A program made the position numbers and the translations under genes. This document shows, piece by piece, positions 34,645 through 42,780 of a stretch of DNA of 64,000 bases. Under the pieces are notes generated by a model. The model was given only the letters and a program-made list of their open reading frames with translations, did no database searches and was not told where the DNA came from. Position 1 is the first letter of the stretch; every line of letters begins with the position of its first letter. Origin of the DNA: Kitasatospora sp. Root107 (GTDB taxonomy: Bacteria > Actinomycetota > Actinomycetes > Streptomycetales > Streptomycetaceae); NCBI RefSeq assembly GCF_001424875.1, contig NZ_LMCT01000073.1, positions 140,078-204,077 on the forward strand. Reading direction: 5' to 3'.

Positions 34645-35568
34645 ATGCATAGCGAACCTGCGGTCGAGGTGACCGGCCTGGTGAAGCGGTACGGGCCGAA
34701 GACGGCGGTGGACGGGCTGGACCTGACCATCGCGCGCGGCACCGTGACCGCCGTGCTCGGGCCGAACGGCGCCGGGAAGACCACCACGATCGAGACCTGC
34801 GAGGGCTTCCGCCGCCCCGACGCGGGGACGGTCCGGGTGCTCGGCCTCGACCCGGTCGCCGACGCCGCCGCGCTCCGGCCCCGGGTCGGCGTGATGCTCC
34901 AGTCCGGCGGCGTCTACCCGGGTGCCCGCGCGGTCGAGATGCTCCGGCACACCGCCAAGCTGCACGCCCACCCGCTGGACGTGGACGCCCTGGTCGAACG
35001 GCTCGGCCTCGGCTCCTGCGGCCGGACCGCCTACCGGCGGCTCTCCGGCGGCCAGCAGCAGCGGCTGGCCCTGGCGATGGCTGTGGTCGGCCGGCCCGAG
35101 CTGGTCTTCCTGGACGAGCCCACCGCCGGGCTCGACCCGCAGGCCCGCCGGGCCACCTGGGAGCTGGTCCGCGACCTGCGCCGGGACGGCGTCACCGTGG
35201 TGCTGACCACCCATCACCTGGACGAGGCCGAGCAACTGGCCGACCGGGTGGCGATCGTGGACGGCGGAAAGGTGATCGCCGGGGGCAGCGTCGAGGAGCT
35301 CTGCCGGGGCGGCTCGGAGAGCAGCCTGCACTTCGACGGCCCGGCCGGGCTCGACCTCGGCTCGCTGCACAAGGTGCTGCCGGACGGAGCCGCCGCCACC
35401 GAGCCGAGCCCCGGCTCGTACCGGGTCGAGGCGCCACTCGGGCCGGAGCTGCTGGCCACCGTCACCGCCTGGTGCGCCTCGGTCGGGGTGATGCCCGAAC
35501 GCCTGACGGTGCGTCGGCGCAGCCTCGAAGACGTCTTCCTCGAACTGACCGGCCGGGAGCTCCGATGA
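34645..35568 (+). CDS. ABC transporter ATP-binding protein (DrrA type)
   Basis: Encodes 307 aa from ATG 34645. ABC motifs: Walker A LGPNGAGKTTT, Q-loop VMLQSGGVYPG, signature LSGGQQQRLALA, Walker B LVFLDEPTAGLD, switch TTHHLDEA. A C-terminal extension of about 85 residues ends with VRRRSLEDVFLELTGREL, as in DrrA/CcmA exporters. It pairs with the overlapping permease gene. It probably exports a lipid or hydrophobic compound, but its place beside suf and ctaA, with an iron box upstream, also allows a link to heme or metal stress. Substrate unknown. Confidence 0.92.
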   Translation: MHSEPAVEVTGLVKRYGPKTAVDGLDLTIARGTVTAVLGPNGAGKTTTIETCEGFRRPDAGTVRVLGLDPVADAAALRPRVGVMLQSGGVYPGARAVEMLRHTAKLHAHPLDVDALVERLGLGSCGRTAYRRLSGGQQQRLALAMAVVGRPELVFLDEPTAGLDPQARRATWELVRDLRRDGVTVVLTTHHLDEAEQLADRVAIVDGGKVIAGGSVEELCRGGSESSLHFDGPAGLDLGSLHKVLPDGAAATEPSPGSYRVEAPLGPELLATVTAWCASVGVMPERLTVRRRSLEDVFLELTGRELR

Positions 35569-36329
35569 CCACGTACGAACCCAGGCCCGGCGCCGCGCCG
35601 GTCGGCCGGATGCTGCTGGCGCAGACCGCGTTCGAGACCAGGATGCTGCTGCGCAACGGGGAGCAGCTGCTGCTCACCGTGGTGATCCCGACCGTGCTGC
35701 TGGTGCTGTTCAGCGCCGTGGACGTGGTCGACGTGACGGGGCCCGGCAAGCGGGTCGACTTCCTGGCGCCGGGGCTGCTGGCGCTGGCGGTGATGTCCAC
35801 CGCGTTCACCGGGCAGGCGATCGCCACCGGCTTCGAGCGGCGGTACGGCGTGCTCAAGCGGCTCGGCGCCTCGCCGCTGCCGCGCTGGGCGCTGCTGACC
35901 GCGAAGACCGGCTGCGTGCTGGTCACCGAGCTGCTCCAGGTGACGCTGCTCGCGGTGATCGCGCTCGGCCTGGGCTGGTCGCCGCAGGGCAGCCCGCTCG
36001 CGGTGGCGGCGCTGCTGGTGCTGGGCACGGCCGCGTTCTCCGGCCTCGGGCTGCTGATGGCGGGCACGCTCAAGGCGGAGGCCACGCTGGCCGCCGCCAA
36101 CCTGGTCTTCGTCCTGCTGCTGCTGGCGGGCGGCGTGGTCGTGCCGCTGTCGAAGTTCCCGGCGGCGGTCCAGCCGGTGCTGGAGCTGCTGCCGATCAGT
36201 GCGCTCTCGGACGGGCTGCGGGACGTCCTGCAGAACGGCGCCGGGATGCCCTGGGCGGACCTGGGCATCCTCGGCGCCTGGGCAGCGGTCGGTCTGGGCC
36301 TGGCGGCCCGGTTCTTCCGCTGGGAGTGA
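35565..36329 (+). CDS. ABC-2 type permease (DrrB type)
   Basis: Encodes 254 aa from the ATG at 35565, overlapping the ATPase stop (ATGA). There are six hydrophobic segments, including LLLTVVIPTVLLVLFSAVDVV, FLAPGLLALAVMSTAFTGQA and LAAANLVFVLLLLAGGVVVPL. The short basic segment FERRYGVLKRLGASPLPRW, between helices 2 and 3, is the EAA-like coupling region typical of ABC-2 exporters. It forms a dimeric half-transporter with the preceding ATPase. Ends seven bases before the convergent wall-protein gene. Confidence 0.9.
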   Translation: MTTYEPRPGAAPVGRMLLAQTAFETRMLLRNGEQLLLTVVIPTVLLVLFSAVDVVDVTGPGKRVDFLAPGLLALAVMSTAFTGQAIATGFERRYGVLKRLGASPLPRWALLTAKTGCVLVTELLQVTLLAVIALGLGWSPQGSPLAVAALLVLGTAAFSGLGLLMAGTLKAEATLAAANLVFVLLLLAGGVVVPLSKFPAAVQPVLELLPISALSDGLRDVLQNGAGMPWADLGILGAWAAVGLGLAARFFRWE

Positions 36330-36336
36330 CTACTGG

Positions 36337-37584
36337 CTAGCGCGAGCGGCGGCGGACGGCCACCGCGATGCCGACACCGGCGCCGAGCACCAGCACACCA
36401 CCGATGGTCAGCGGCAGCAGGCCGCTGACACCGGTGAAGGCCAGGCCGCCGCCACCGTTACCGGGGGCCGACGCGCTCGGGGCGGGCGTGCCGGGCACCG
36501 CGACGGACGGGCCGGCGCTGCCGCCCGGGGTCGGCGTACCACTCGGGGTGGGCTTGCCGCTGGTGCTCGCGGACGGGGTGCCGGACGGCGTGCCGCTGGT
36601 GCTCGGCGCCGGAGTGGTCGGCGGGGTGGTCACCACCACGGTGGTAGCCGGCAGGCAGCCGGTGAACGGGTAGTGGTGGGTCTCCGCGCCGCCCTTGCCG
36701 GTCAGCGACTTGGCGATCACCGAGCCGTTCACCGGGCCGCCGCTGCCGAGGTCGAAGGCGGCGTTCGGGGCGAGCACGCTGCCCGGCCAGGCGTTGCCGC
36801 TCTTCTTGGTCACCTTGGTGGCGTTCGGGAAGTTCCACAGCAGCTTGGCCCGGATCTGGCCACCGGCCGCGCTCTGCTGCTTGTCGTCGTTCACGTACGT
36901 CTTGGCGGCCTCGTCCCAGAGGAAGAAGCCGGTGGTACCGGCCTGGTCCTGGTCGTAGGAGTCTTCCACCGAGCTGATCACCGTCACGGAGCCGACCGGC
37001 ACCTTGAGGTAGAACTCCTTGGCCCCGGTGAGCACGTGCTTCGGGAGGACGAAGCTGTTCAGCGTCGCGTCCGTACCGGTCAGGGTGAGCTTGGTGCCGT
37101 CCAGGGTCATCGTCCCCGCACCGGGCTTGACCAGCTCGGCGGAGAGTGACCGCAGCTTGGCGAACTCCGCCGTGAAGTCGATCGGGGACGGGCCCTGGAC
37201 GACCTTGCCCGCGTGCGCCTCGGCCTTGCCGGTGAGCTTGCCGGCGTAGACGCCGTCGCCCTTCATCACCTGGACGTTGCCGGTCAGGTTGCCGCCGACC
37301 ACCAGGGCGTTGCCGCCCGGGAGCTTGGCGACCTGGTCGGCCGTCAGCTCGTTGCCGACCGAGAAACCGCCGGTGAAGTCGGCGTTGCCGCCGATCGCGA
37401 CCGCGCCCTCGGCGTCGGGGGTGTGGGTGTCGTCCCCTTCGACGAACTCGCCGTAGAGGTTGGCCACCCCGAAGGTGCGGCAGTTCTCGGCAGCCGGGGT
37501 CGCGAGGGCCGTCGGGGCGACCAGGGCGCCGAGAGCGAGGGAGCCACCGAGCGCGAGCGCGGCGGCGGGTACGGATATGCGCAT
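36337..37584 (-). CDS. choice-of-anchor A family surface protein with LAFTG sorting signal
   Basis: Encodes 415 aa. There is a Sec signal peptide at residues 1-29 (cut near ALATPA). A choice-of-anchor A domain covers about 35-310 (FGVANLYGEFVEGDDTHTPD, GAVAIGGNADFTGGFSVG, NALVVGGNLTGNVQV), the fold shared with collagen-binding and ice-binding-like wall proteins. A Thr/Pro/Ser-rich stalk follows at about 318-385. The end is LAFTG, a hydrophobic helix and an RRRSR tail: a sortase signal of the LAxTG type used by Streptomyces class E sortases. The protein is therefore expected to be covalently bound to peptidoglycan on aerial or vegetative hyphae. A DasR-like palindrome lies 71 bases upstream. 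Confidence 0.9.
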   Translation of the reverse strand: MRISVPAAALALGGSLALGALVAPTALATPAAENCRTFGVANLYGEFVEGDDTHTPDAEGAVAIGGNADFTGGFSVGNELTADQVAKLPGGNALVVGGNLTGNVQVMKGDGVYAGKLTGKAEAHAGKVVQGPSPIDFTAEFAKLRSLSAELVKPGAGTMTLDGTKLTLTGTDATLNSFVLPKHVLTGAKEFYLKVPVGSVTVISSVEDSYDQDQAGTTGFFLWDEAAKTYVNDDKQQSAAGGQIRAKLLWNFPNATKVTKKSGNAWPGSVLAPNAAFDLGSGGPVNGSVIAKSLTGKGGAETHHYPFTGCLPATTVVVTTPPTTPAPSTSGTPSGTPSASTSGKPTPSGTPTPGGSAGPSVAVPGTPAPSASAPGNGGGGLAFTGVSGLLPLTIGGVLVLGAGVGIAVAVRRRSR

Positions 37585-37941
37585 GTGCAGGATCTCCGCT
37601 GTAGGTGCGGCCCAACAGGTATGGGTCAGGGCGCACTCTGTCGAGCAGGACGGGCATTGGTCAAGACCAATGACCGTTCTGGCCGGTACGTCCCGTTCCG
37701 TTCGGGATACGCGCAGTGCTTGGCAACGGTGTACGTAATTTCGATCCGATTACAAGCTTGCGCCAGACCAACACAGAACGGACATTGACTCCGAATCAGG
37801 TCGTCCGGGTCGACTACGGTCTCCCGAGCAGGCTCCTGCCGCGACTGTCCCGCCACCAGCGCCCCCGGCAGTCCGTCCTGCTCCAGTCCTCGATCACCGC
37901 ACTGACCGGCGAGGTCTCGGCCCCCGTAGTGGAGGTGTGAC
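37585..37941. other. 357-base divergent intergenic region
   Basis: Separates the wall-protein and acyltransferase genes. It holds the DasR-like palindrome at 37655-37672, another inverted repeat TCCCG-N7-CGGGA near 37690, and an unusually A/T-rich stretch at about 37728-37756 that may mark promoter elements. No small gene with a ribosome site was found. Confidence 0.55.
37655..37672. promoter_or_regulatory. DasR/GntR-like operator (dre-like palindrome)
   Basis: Perfect 8-2-8 palindrome CATTGGTC-AA-GACCAATG. Its core TGGTCAAGACCA differs at one base from the dre core TGGTCTAGACCA bound by the N-acetylglucosamine regulator DasR. It lies 71 bases upstream of the wall-protein start. Confidence 0.6.
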
Positions 37942-39201
37942 GTGTCCTCGTTCCCGCAGCACATCGAGACCATGCAACTGCGCGTCCCGCTGCCCCGGCA
38001 GCCGGAGCCGCAACTCGAGCCCGAGCTGCTCGCGACCGATCCGCCGCCCGCCCCCAAGCCCCGCTCGGGCGGCCGGGACCGCTACCTGGACCTGCTGCGC
38101 GCGCTGGCGCTGCTCCGGGTGGTGATCTACCACAACTTCGGTTGGGCCTGGCTGCCGCTGGTCTTCCCCTCGATGGGCGTGATGTTCGCGCTGGCCGGCT
38201 CGCTGATGGCCCGTTCGCTGAGCCGCCCCGCACTCACCGTGATCCGCGGCCGACTGCGCCGGCTGCTGCCGCCGCTCTGGCTGTTCGGCATCATCACGAT
38301 CGGCCTGAGCCTGCTGGACGGCTGGGGCCCGAACGCCGAGGGGCACCCCAACTGGTGGTGGGGCAAGCTGGCGTTCTGGATCCTGCCGCTGAGCACCCCG
38401 CCGTTCGCCGAGGTCTCCCTGTCCGGCTTCGGCGGCCTGCTGGAGCACGGCTGGGCCGTGCAGGTCGGGGTGCCGCTCTGGTACCTGCGGGCCTACCTCT
38501 GGTACGTGCTGCTCTCGCCGCTGATGCTGAAGGCACTGCGCCGCTTCCCGGTGGTCACCATCTTCACCCCGCTGGCGCTGGCGCTCTGCTCCGGCTTCCT
38601 ACCGGAGGGCGGCGGCCGGATCTGGGAGACCTTCTCGGACTTCACCACCTTCGGCTCCTGCTGGGTGCTCGGCATGGCCCACCAGGAGGGCCTGCTGCGC
38701 AAGCTGCCGCAGTACGTCGCGCCCTCGATCGCCCCCCTGGTGATGCTGGCCGGCTACTGGTGGCTGACCAGCCGTCCGGTGCTCGACCCGACCGCGGTCG
38801 GCGACCTGGAGAACGTGCCGATCGCGCAGGCCGTCTGGTCCTTCGGCTTCGTCCTGCTGCTGCTCCACCTGAGCCCGTCGTGGCAGGACTGGCCAGGCCC
38901 GCTGCAACGCTGGAACGGCCTGATCAGCCTGCTCAACGCCCGGGCGGTGAGTGTCTACCTCTGGCACACCCTGGCCCTGGTGATCTCGATTCCGATCATC
39001 GACCTGGCCTGGCGCAGCGACTGGGCAGCCGACCACCTGGCCTGGCTGCTGCGCACCCGCTACCCCCCGCTGCTGGTCGCACTGCCACTGATCGCGCTGT
39101 TCGTGCTGGCCTTCGGCTGGATCGAGGACCTCGCCGCCGGCCGCCCACCCCGCCTCTTCCCCTGGCCGCGCCGGATCAAGGGCCGCCGCCGCGCCGCCTA
39201 G
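37942..39201 (+). CDS. membrane acyltransferase (acyltransferase-3 family)
   Basis: Encodes 419 aa from GTG 37942, with GGAGGT about six bases upstream. A 45-residue Pro-rich cytoplasmic leader is followed by ten or so membrane helices. The family signature is RDRYLDLLRALALLRVVIYHNFGW, with the conserved Arg and catalytic His (YHN). FPSMGVMFALAGSLMARSL follows, and near the end NARAVSVYLWHTLALV. Such enzymes transfer acetyl or longer acyl groups to exported sugars, lipids or antibiotics. It ends with a basic tail (RRIKGRRRAA). Its position beside a wall-anchored protein suggests cell-envelope modification, but the acceptor is unknown. Confidence 0.87.
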   Translation: MSSFPQHIETMQLRVPLPRQPEPQLEPELLATDPPPAPKPRSGGRDRYLDLLRALALLRVVIYHNFGWAWLPLVFPSMGVMFALAGSLMARSLSRPALTVIRGRLRRLLPPLWLFGIITIGLSLLDGWGPNAEGHPNWWWGKLAFWILPLSTPPFAEVSLSGFGGLLEHGWAVQVGVPLWYLRAYLWYVLLSPLMLKALRRFPVVTIFTPLALALCSGFLPEGGGRIWETFSDFTTFGSCWVLGMAHQEGLLRKLPQYVAPSIAPLVMLAGYWWLTSRPVLDPTAVGDLENVPIAQAVWSFGFVLLLLHLSPSWQDWPGPLQRWNGLISLLNARAVSVYLWHTLALVISIPIIDLAWRSDWAADHLAWLLRTRYPPLLVALPLIALFVLAFGWIEDLAAGRPPRLFPWPRRIKGRRRAA

Positions 39202-39249
39202 AGCGGCAGCGGAGGGGGCGCGCATTGATCATCTGTAAGGCGAATTACA

Positions 39250-40227
39250 GTGATTCCCGTGCATACCCCCTCCTCCCTCCTCGCCGCCCGCTGGCAGCCG
39301 ACCGCCGTGACCGTCCGGCGGGCCGCGCTCGCCGCCCTGGTGATGAGCGTGGTCATCGTGGTCACCGGCGGCGCCGTCCGGCTGACCGCCTCCGGCCTCG
39401 GCTGCTCGACCTGGCCGCGCTGCACTCCCGAGAGCCTGACGCCGACCCCCGAGATGGGCATCAACGGCATCATCGAGTTCACCAACCGGATGCTGACGTA
39501 CGTGCTCTGCGCGGCGGTCGCCTGGGTCACCCTGGCCGCCCGCTGCCACCGCCCGTGGCGACGGAGCATCACCAAGCTGGGCTGGGCACAGTTCTGGCTG
39601 GTGATGAGCAACGCCGTACTCGGCGGCATCACGGTGCTGACCGGCCTCAACCCGTACATCGTCGGCGCACACCTGATCGCCGCGATGGCCCTGGTCTGGG
39701 TCGCCCTGCTGACCTGGGAGCGGACCAAGGAGGGTGACGGCGCGCCGGAACCGCTGGTCACCCGGCCGGTCGCCCGGTTCGCCGACGTGCTGGTGCTGGT
39801 GATCGGCCTGCTGGTGGTGGCGGGGACGCTGGTGACCGGCGCGGGTCACCATCCGGGCGCCTCCAAGGCGGACGGCAAGCCGGTCTACCGGATCCCGATC
39901 GACTACGACCGGCTGGCGCAGCTGCACACCGACCTGGCCTTCCTCTCCTTCGGCCTGGCCATCGCCGCGGTCTTCGTCCTCGCGGCGGTCAAGGCCCCGC
40001 CGGCCGCCCGGGCCCGGGCCAAGGAGCTGCTGATCGTGCTGCTCGCGCAGGGCCTGATCGGCTTCGTCCAGTACTTCACCGACGCCCCCGAGGTGCTGGT
40101 CGGCCTGCACATGCTGGGCGCCGCCCTGGTCTGGATCGCCGCCCTGCGCATCCCGCTGGCGCTGCGCAGCCGGGCCGGTCTGCCCGCGCCGGCAGCAGTC
40201 CCAGCGCAGGAGCTGCAGGACGCCTGA
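39250..40227 (+). CDS. ctaA: heme A synthase (COX15/CtaA)
   Basis: Encodes 325 aa from GTG 39250 (a second GTG at 39259 is possible; AAGG lies nine bases before the first). It has eight membrane helices in two four-helix halves. Heme-ligand histidines are plausible in GAHLIAAMALVW, LAQLHTDLAFLSFG and LVGLHMLGAALVW. The paired cysteines LGCSTWPRCTPES after helix 1 form the disulfide typical of gram-positive CtaA, and EFTNRMLT carries the conserved Glu loop. It oxidises heme O to heme A for cytochrome aa3 oxidase and works after CtaB, encoded nearby. Confidence 0.95.
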   Translation: MIPVHTPSSLLAARWQPTAVTVRRAALAALVMSVVIVVTGGAVRLTASGLGCSTWPRCTPESLTPTPEMGINGIIEFTNRMLTYVLCAAVAWVTLAARCHRPWRRSITKLGWAQFWLVMSNAVLGGITVLTGLNPYIVGAHLIAAMALVWVALLTWERTKEGDGAPEPLVTRPVARFADVLVLVIGLLVVAGTLVTGAGHHPGASKADGKPVYRIPIDYDRLAQLHTDLAFLSFGLAIAAVFVLAAVKAPPAARARAKELLIVLLAQGLIGFVQYFTDAPEVLVGLHMLGAALVWIAALRIPLALRSRAGLPAPAAVPAQELQDA

Positions 40228-40239
40228 CGAGCCAAGACA

Positions 40240-40273
40240 GAAGGCCCGGACCCGTCATCGGGTCCGGGCCTTC
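40240..40273. terminator. terminator between ctaA and the 113-aa gene
   Basis: Perfect 15-bp stem GAAGGCCCGGACCCG/CGGGTCCGGGCCTTC with a four-base loop TCAT, 12 bases after the ctaA stop and facing a convergent gene. Confidence 0.92.
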
Positions 40274-40282
40274 GACGTACCG

Positions 40283-40624
40283 TCAGCCGCCGATCTGGAT
40301 ACCGGCCATCCGCTTCCACTCGTACGAGCTGGTGCGCACCTTGAGCGCCAGCTCGCCCTCGAAGTCGTCGTGCAGCTTGAGCCCGGCCAGCTCGGCCGCT
40401 CGCTTGCCGACGGCGAAGGTCGGGGCGACCTGGTCGCCCCAGGAGCCGTCCGCCCCGACCAGCACGATCCGGGTGGCGGTACGGCCGACGTACTCGACCA
40501 CACCCTCGGCGCTGCCGCCGTGCTGCTTGGCGAAGCTCTGGATGTTCTTGGCGATGCGCTTGGCGCGGCGCTCGGCGCGGGCGTCCGGCGCGGCGGCGGT
40601 GGTGGCGGTGTCTGCGCTGCTCAT
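40283..40624 (-). CDS. small conserved hypothetical protein
   Basis: Encodes 113 aa from ATG 40624; another ATG nine bases upstream is possible, and neither has a strong ribosome site. The N-terminal 35 residues are Ala/Arg-rich and helical (RAERRAKRIAKNIQSFAKQHG). The rest reads as a beta-rich domain: GVVEYVGRTATRIVLVGADG, WGDQVAPTFAVGKRAAELAG, and LALKVRTSSYEWKRM. No membrane helix or known motif. It is found between ctaA and ctaB, but nothing ties it to heme. Family unknown to me. Confidence 0.72.
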   Translation of the reverse strand: MSSADTATTAAAPDARAERRAKRIAKNIQSFAKQHGGSAEGVVEYVGRTATRIVLVGADGSWGDQVAPTFAVGKRAAELAGLKLHDDFEGELALKVRTSSYEWKRMAGIQIGG

Positions 40625-40712
40625 GTCCGGCATGCTACCGATCAGTAGTCGCACTGGCGACGGGAGCGGCGTGTGGAGCCCAACACACGGGCGGAGTACC
40701 TAGGCTGGGGGT

Positions 40713-41354
40713 GTGACCTTCGAAGGCTGGCCCGCCGAGGCCCTTGAGTTCTACGAGCAGCTGGAGACCGACAACTCCCGGGTCTTCTGGCAAGCCCACA
40801 AAGCGCGGTACGAGCACGACGTCCGGGACCCGATGGCGGCCCTGCTGGAGGCCCTGGAGCCGGAGTTCGGGCCCGGGAAGATCTTCCGGCCGAACCGCGA
40901 CGTCCGGTTCAGCGCCGACAAGTCGCCGTACAAGACGCACATCGGCGGCTACCTGGAGGGCGGCGGCTACATCCAGCTCTCCGCCGACGGACTGGCCTGC
41001 GGCAACGGCATGTACCAGCTGGCCACCGACCAACTCGCCCGCTACCGCGCCGCGGTGGCCGAGGACGTCAGCGGCGCCGAGCTGCAGCGGGTGATCGCCG
41101 CGGTCGAGGCCGCCGGGCCCAAGGTGCACGGCCGGGACGCGCTGAAGACCGCCCCGCGCGGCTTCGCCAAGGACCACCCGAGGATCGAACTGCTGCGCAA
41201 CAAGGGCCTGGTGGCCTGGCAGGAGTGGGAGCCCGCCGCCTGGCTGGGCACCCCGCAGGCGCTCGACCGGGTCGTGGGGTTCCTCCGCGCCTCGCAGCCG
41301 CTGCGAGCCTGGCTGGACGGACACGTCGGCCCGAGCGAGCTGCCCGGGAGATGA
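40713..41354 (+). CDS. DUF2461-family protein
   Basis: Encodes 213 aa from GTG 40713. The DUF2461 signature is clear: LEFYEQLETDNSRVFWQAHKAR near the start, then RPNRDVRFSADKSPYKTHIG, and LKTAPRGFAKDHPRIELLR later. The function of the family is unknown; conserved Arg, Asp and His residues in these blocks hint at an enzyme acting on nucleic acid or a phosphate ligand. Soluble, single-gene unit, closed by a hairpin followed by four T residues. Confidence 0.9.
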   Translation: MTFEGWPAEALEFYEQLETDNSRVFWQAHKARYEHDVRDPMAALLEALEPEFGPGKIFRPNRDVRFSADKSPYKTHIGGYLEGGGYIQLSADGLACGNGMYQLATDQLARYRAAVAEDVSGAELQRVIAAVEAAGPKVHGRDALKTAPRGFAKDHPRIELLRNKGLVAWQEWEPAAWLGTPQALDRVVGFLRASQPLRAWLDGHVGPSELPGR

Positions 41355-41355
41355 G

Positions 41356-41380
41356 AAAGGGGCCCCGAGGGGCCCCTTTT
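41356..41380. terminator. intrinsic terminator with T-tract
   Basis: Stem AAAGGGGCC/GGCCCCTTT with a short loop (CCGAGG or less), ending in TTTT, directly after the DUF2461 stop and before the end of convergent ctaB. Confidence 0.9.
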
Positions 41381-41392
41381 CCCGACGGTCCG

Positions 41393-42340
41393 TCAGGGGA
41401 TGAACGGGTCCACCGCGATGACCACGAAGAGCAGGGTCAGATAGGTGATCGACCAGTGGAACAGCCGCATCTCCTTGAGCTTGGCTCCGGCCAGACCGGC
41501 CTTGGCGCGGGCGTGCAGGCCGTGCGCCTCCTTGAGCCAGAAGCCACCGAGCAGCACCGCCGAGACCGGGTACAGCCAGCTGGTGTGGGCCAGCGGCCAG
41601 AGCGCCAGCGAGACCAGCACCATCACCCAGGAGTACGCCACGATCTGCCGGGCCACCGCGAGGTTGCCCTTGAGCACCGGCAGCATCGGGACGCCGGCCC
41701 GGATGTAGTCGTCGCGCACCTTCATCGAGAGCGGCCAGTAGTGCGGCGGCGTCCAGAAGAAGATCACCAGGAAGAGCACCAGGGCCGACCAGGAGACCGA
41801 GTTCGTCACCGCGGCCCAGCCGACGAAGACCGGCATGCAGCCCGCGATGCCGCCCCAGACGATGTTCTGCGCCGTCCGCCGCTTCAGACCGAGCGTGTAG
41901 ACGAAGACGTAGAAGAGCAGTGCGGTCAGCGCCAGACCGGCGGCCAGCGGGTTGACCAGCAGGCCGAGCCAGACGGTCGAGCCGATCGCCAGCGCGATGC
42001 CGAAGACCAGCGCCTCGCGCGGCGAGACCATGCCGGTCACCAGCGGGCGGCGCTCGGTGCGGGACATCACCGCGTCGATGTCGCGGTCGATGTACATGTT
42101 GAGCGCGTTGGCGCCACCGGCGGAGAGGTACCCGCCGATCACCACCCAGAGCACCAACAGCAGATCGGGCACCCCGCGCTGCGCCAGGAACATCACCGGG
42201 ACGGTGGTGATCAGCAGCAGTTCGATGATCCGAGGCTTGGTCAGTGCGACGAACGCTCCGACACGGGCCCCGATCGGCCGGCGCGCGGGAGTTGTCCCCA
42301 CCACCCCGGCAGGGCGGGATTCAACGGCGGTCACGGACAC
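41393..42340 (-). CDS. ctaB: protoheme IX farnesyltransferase
   Basis: Encodes 315 aa from a GTG at 42340. It is a UbiA-type prenyltransferase with nine membrane helices. The first Asp-rich motif is NMYIDRDIDAVMSRTERRPL and the second region is YTLGLKRRTAQNIVWGGIAG. WTPPHYWPLSMKVRDDYIRAG, followed by VPML, is specific for heme O synthase. It adds farnesyl to heme B giving heme O, the substrate of CtaA. It is divergent from the transketolase gene. Confidence 0.96.
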   Translation of the reverse strand: MSVTAVESRPAGVVGTTPARRPIGARVGAFVALTKPRIIELLLITTVPVMFLAQRGVPDLLLVLWVVIGGYLSAGGANALNMYIDRDIDAVMSRTERRPLVTGMVSPREALVFGIALAIGSTVWLGLLVNPLAAGLALTALLFYVFVYTLGLKRRTAQNIVWGGIAGCMPVFVGWAAVTNSVSWSALVLFLVIFFWTPPHYWPLSMKVRDDYIRAGVPMLPVLKGNLAVARQIVAYSWVMVLVSLALWPLAHTSWLYPVSAVLLGGFWLKEAHGLHARAKAGLAGAKLKEMRLFHWSITYLTLLFVVIAVDPFIP

Positions 42341-42780
42341 CCCAACTCACGATGAATCTTCACAGGCGTCCTCGGAACCAGAATGTGCCGATCCGTCCGC
42401 GCTGCGCGTACCACGCCACCTTAGACGCTCCATATACCGCGATCGGCCCCGGGGTCCTCCGGCGAGGCGGAACCGCACACCGGCGGGTGAACCACCGCAA
42501 ATCGGCCCTTCCCCCGTCTTGCTCCGTGGACGCGCCGACCCGGCCGATCCGGGTGAGGGTAGGACGGGCGGCAGGTGACACGGTATTCGGGAATCCGAGC
42601 CGGAAAGTCCTGGTTGTCCCGCCACGCAGGGTGAAGGTCCGCCCGGGCGGTAGGCTCGCACAGAGAAGCGGGATCAACCCTCCGTGACCGGAACCAACGA
42701 GACGTCAGGCCCACAGCGACGTGGCTGACCCGGTCCCTCACGGGGTCACTCTTCATATATGGAAGGAGCCCTGAGACAGG
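42341..42780. other. 440-base divergent intergenic region (ctaB / tkt)
   Basis: Holds the promoters of ctaB and of the pentose phosphate cluster. GACCC-N11-GGGTC stands near 42727, and an A/T-rich CTTCATATAT at about 42750 could be a -10 region for tkt. I see no gene or structured RNA with confidence. Confidence 0.45.
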
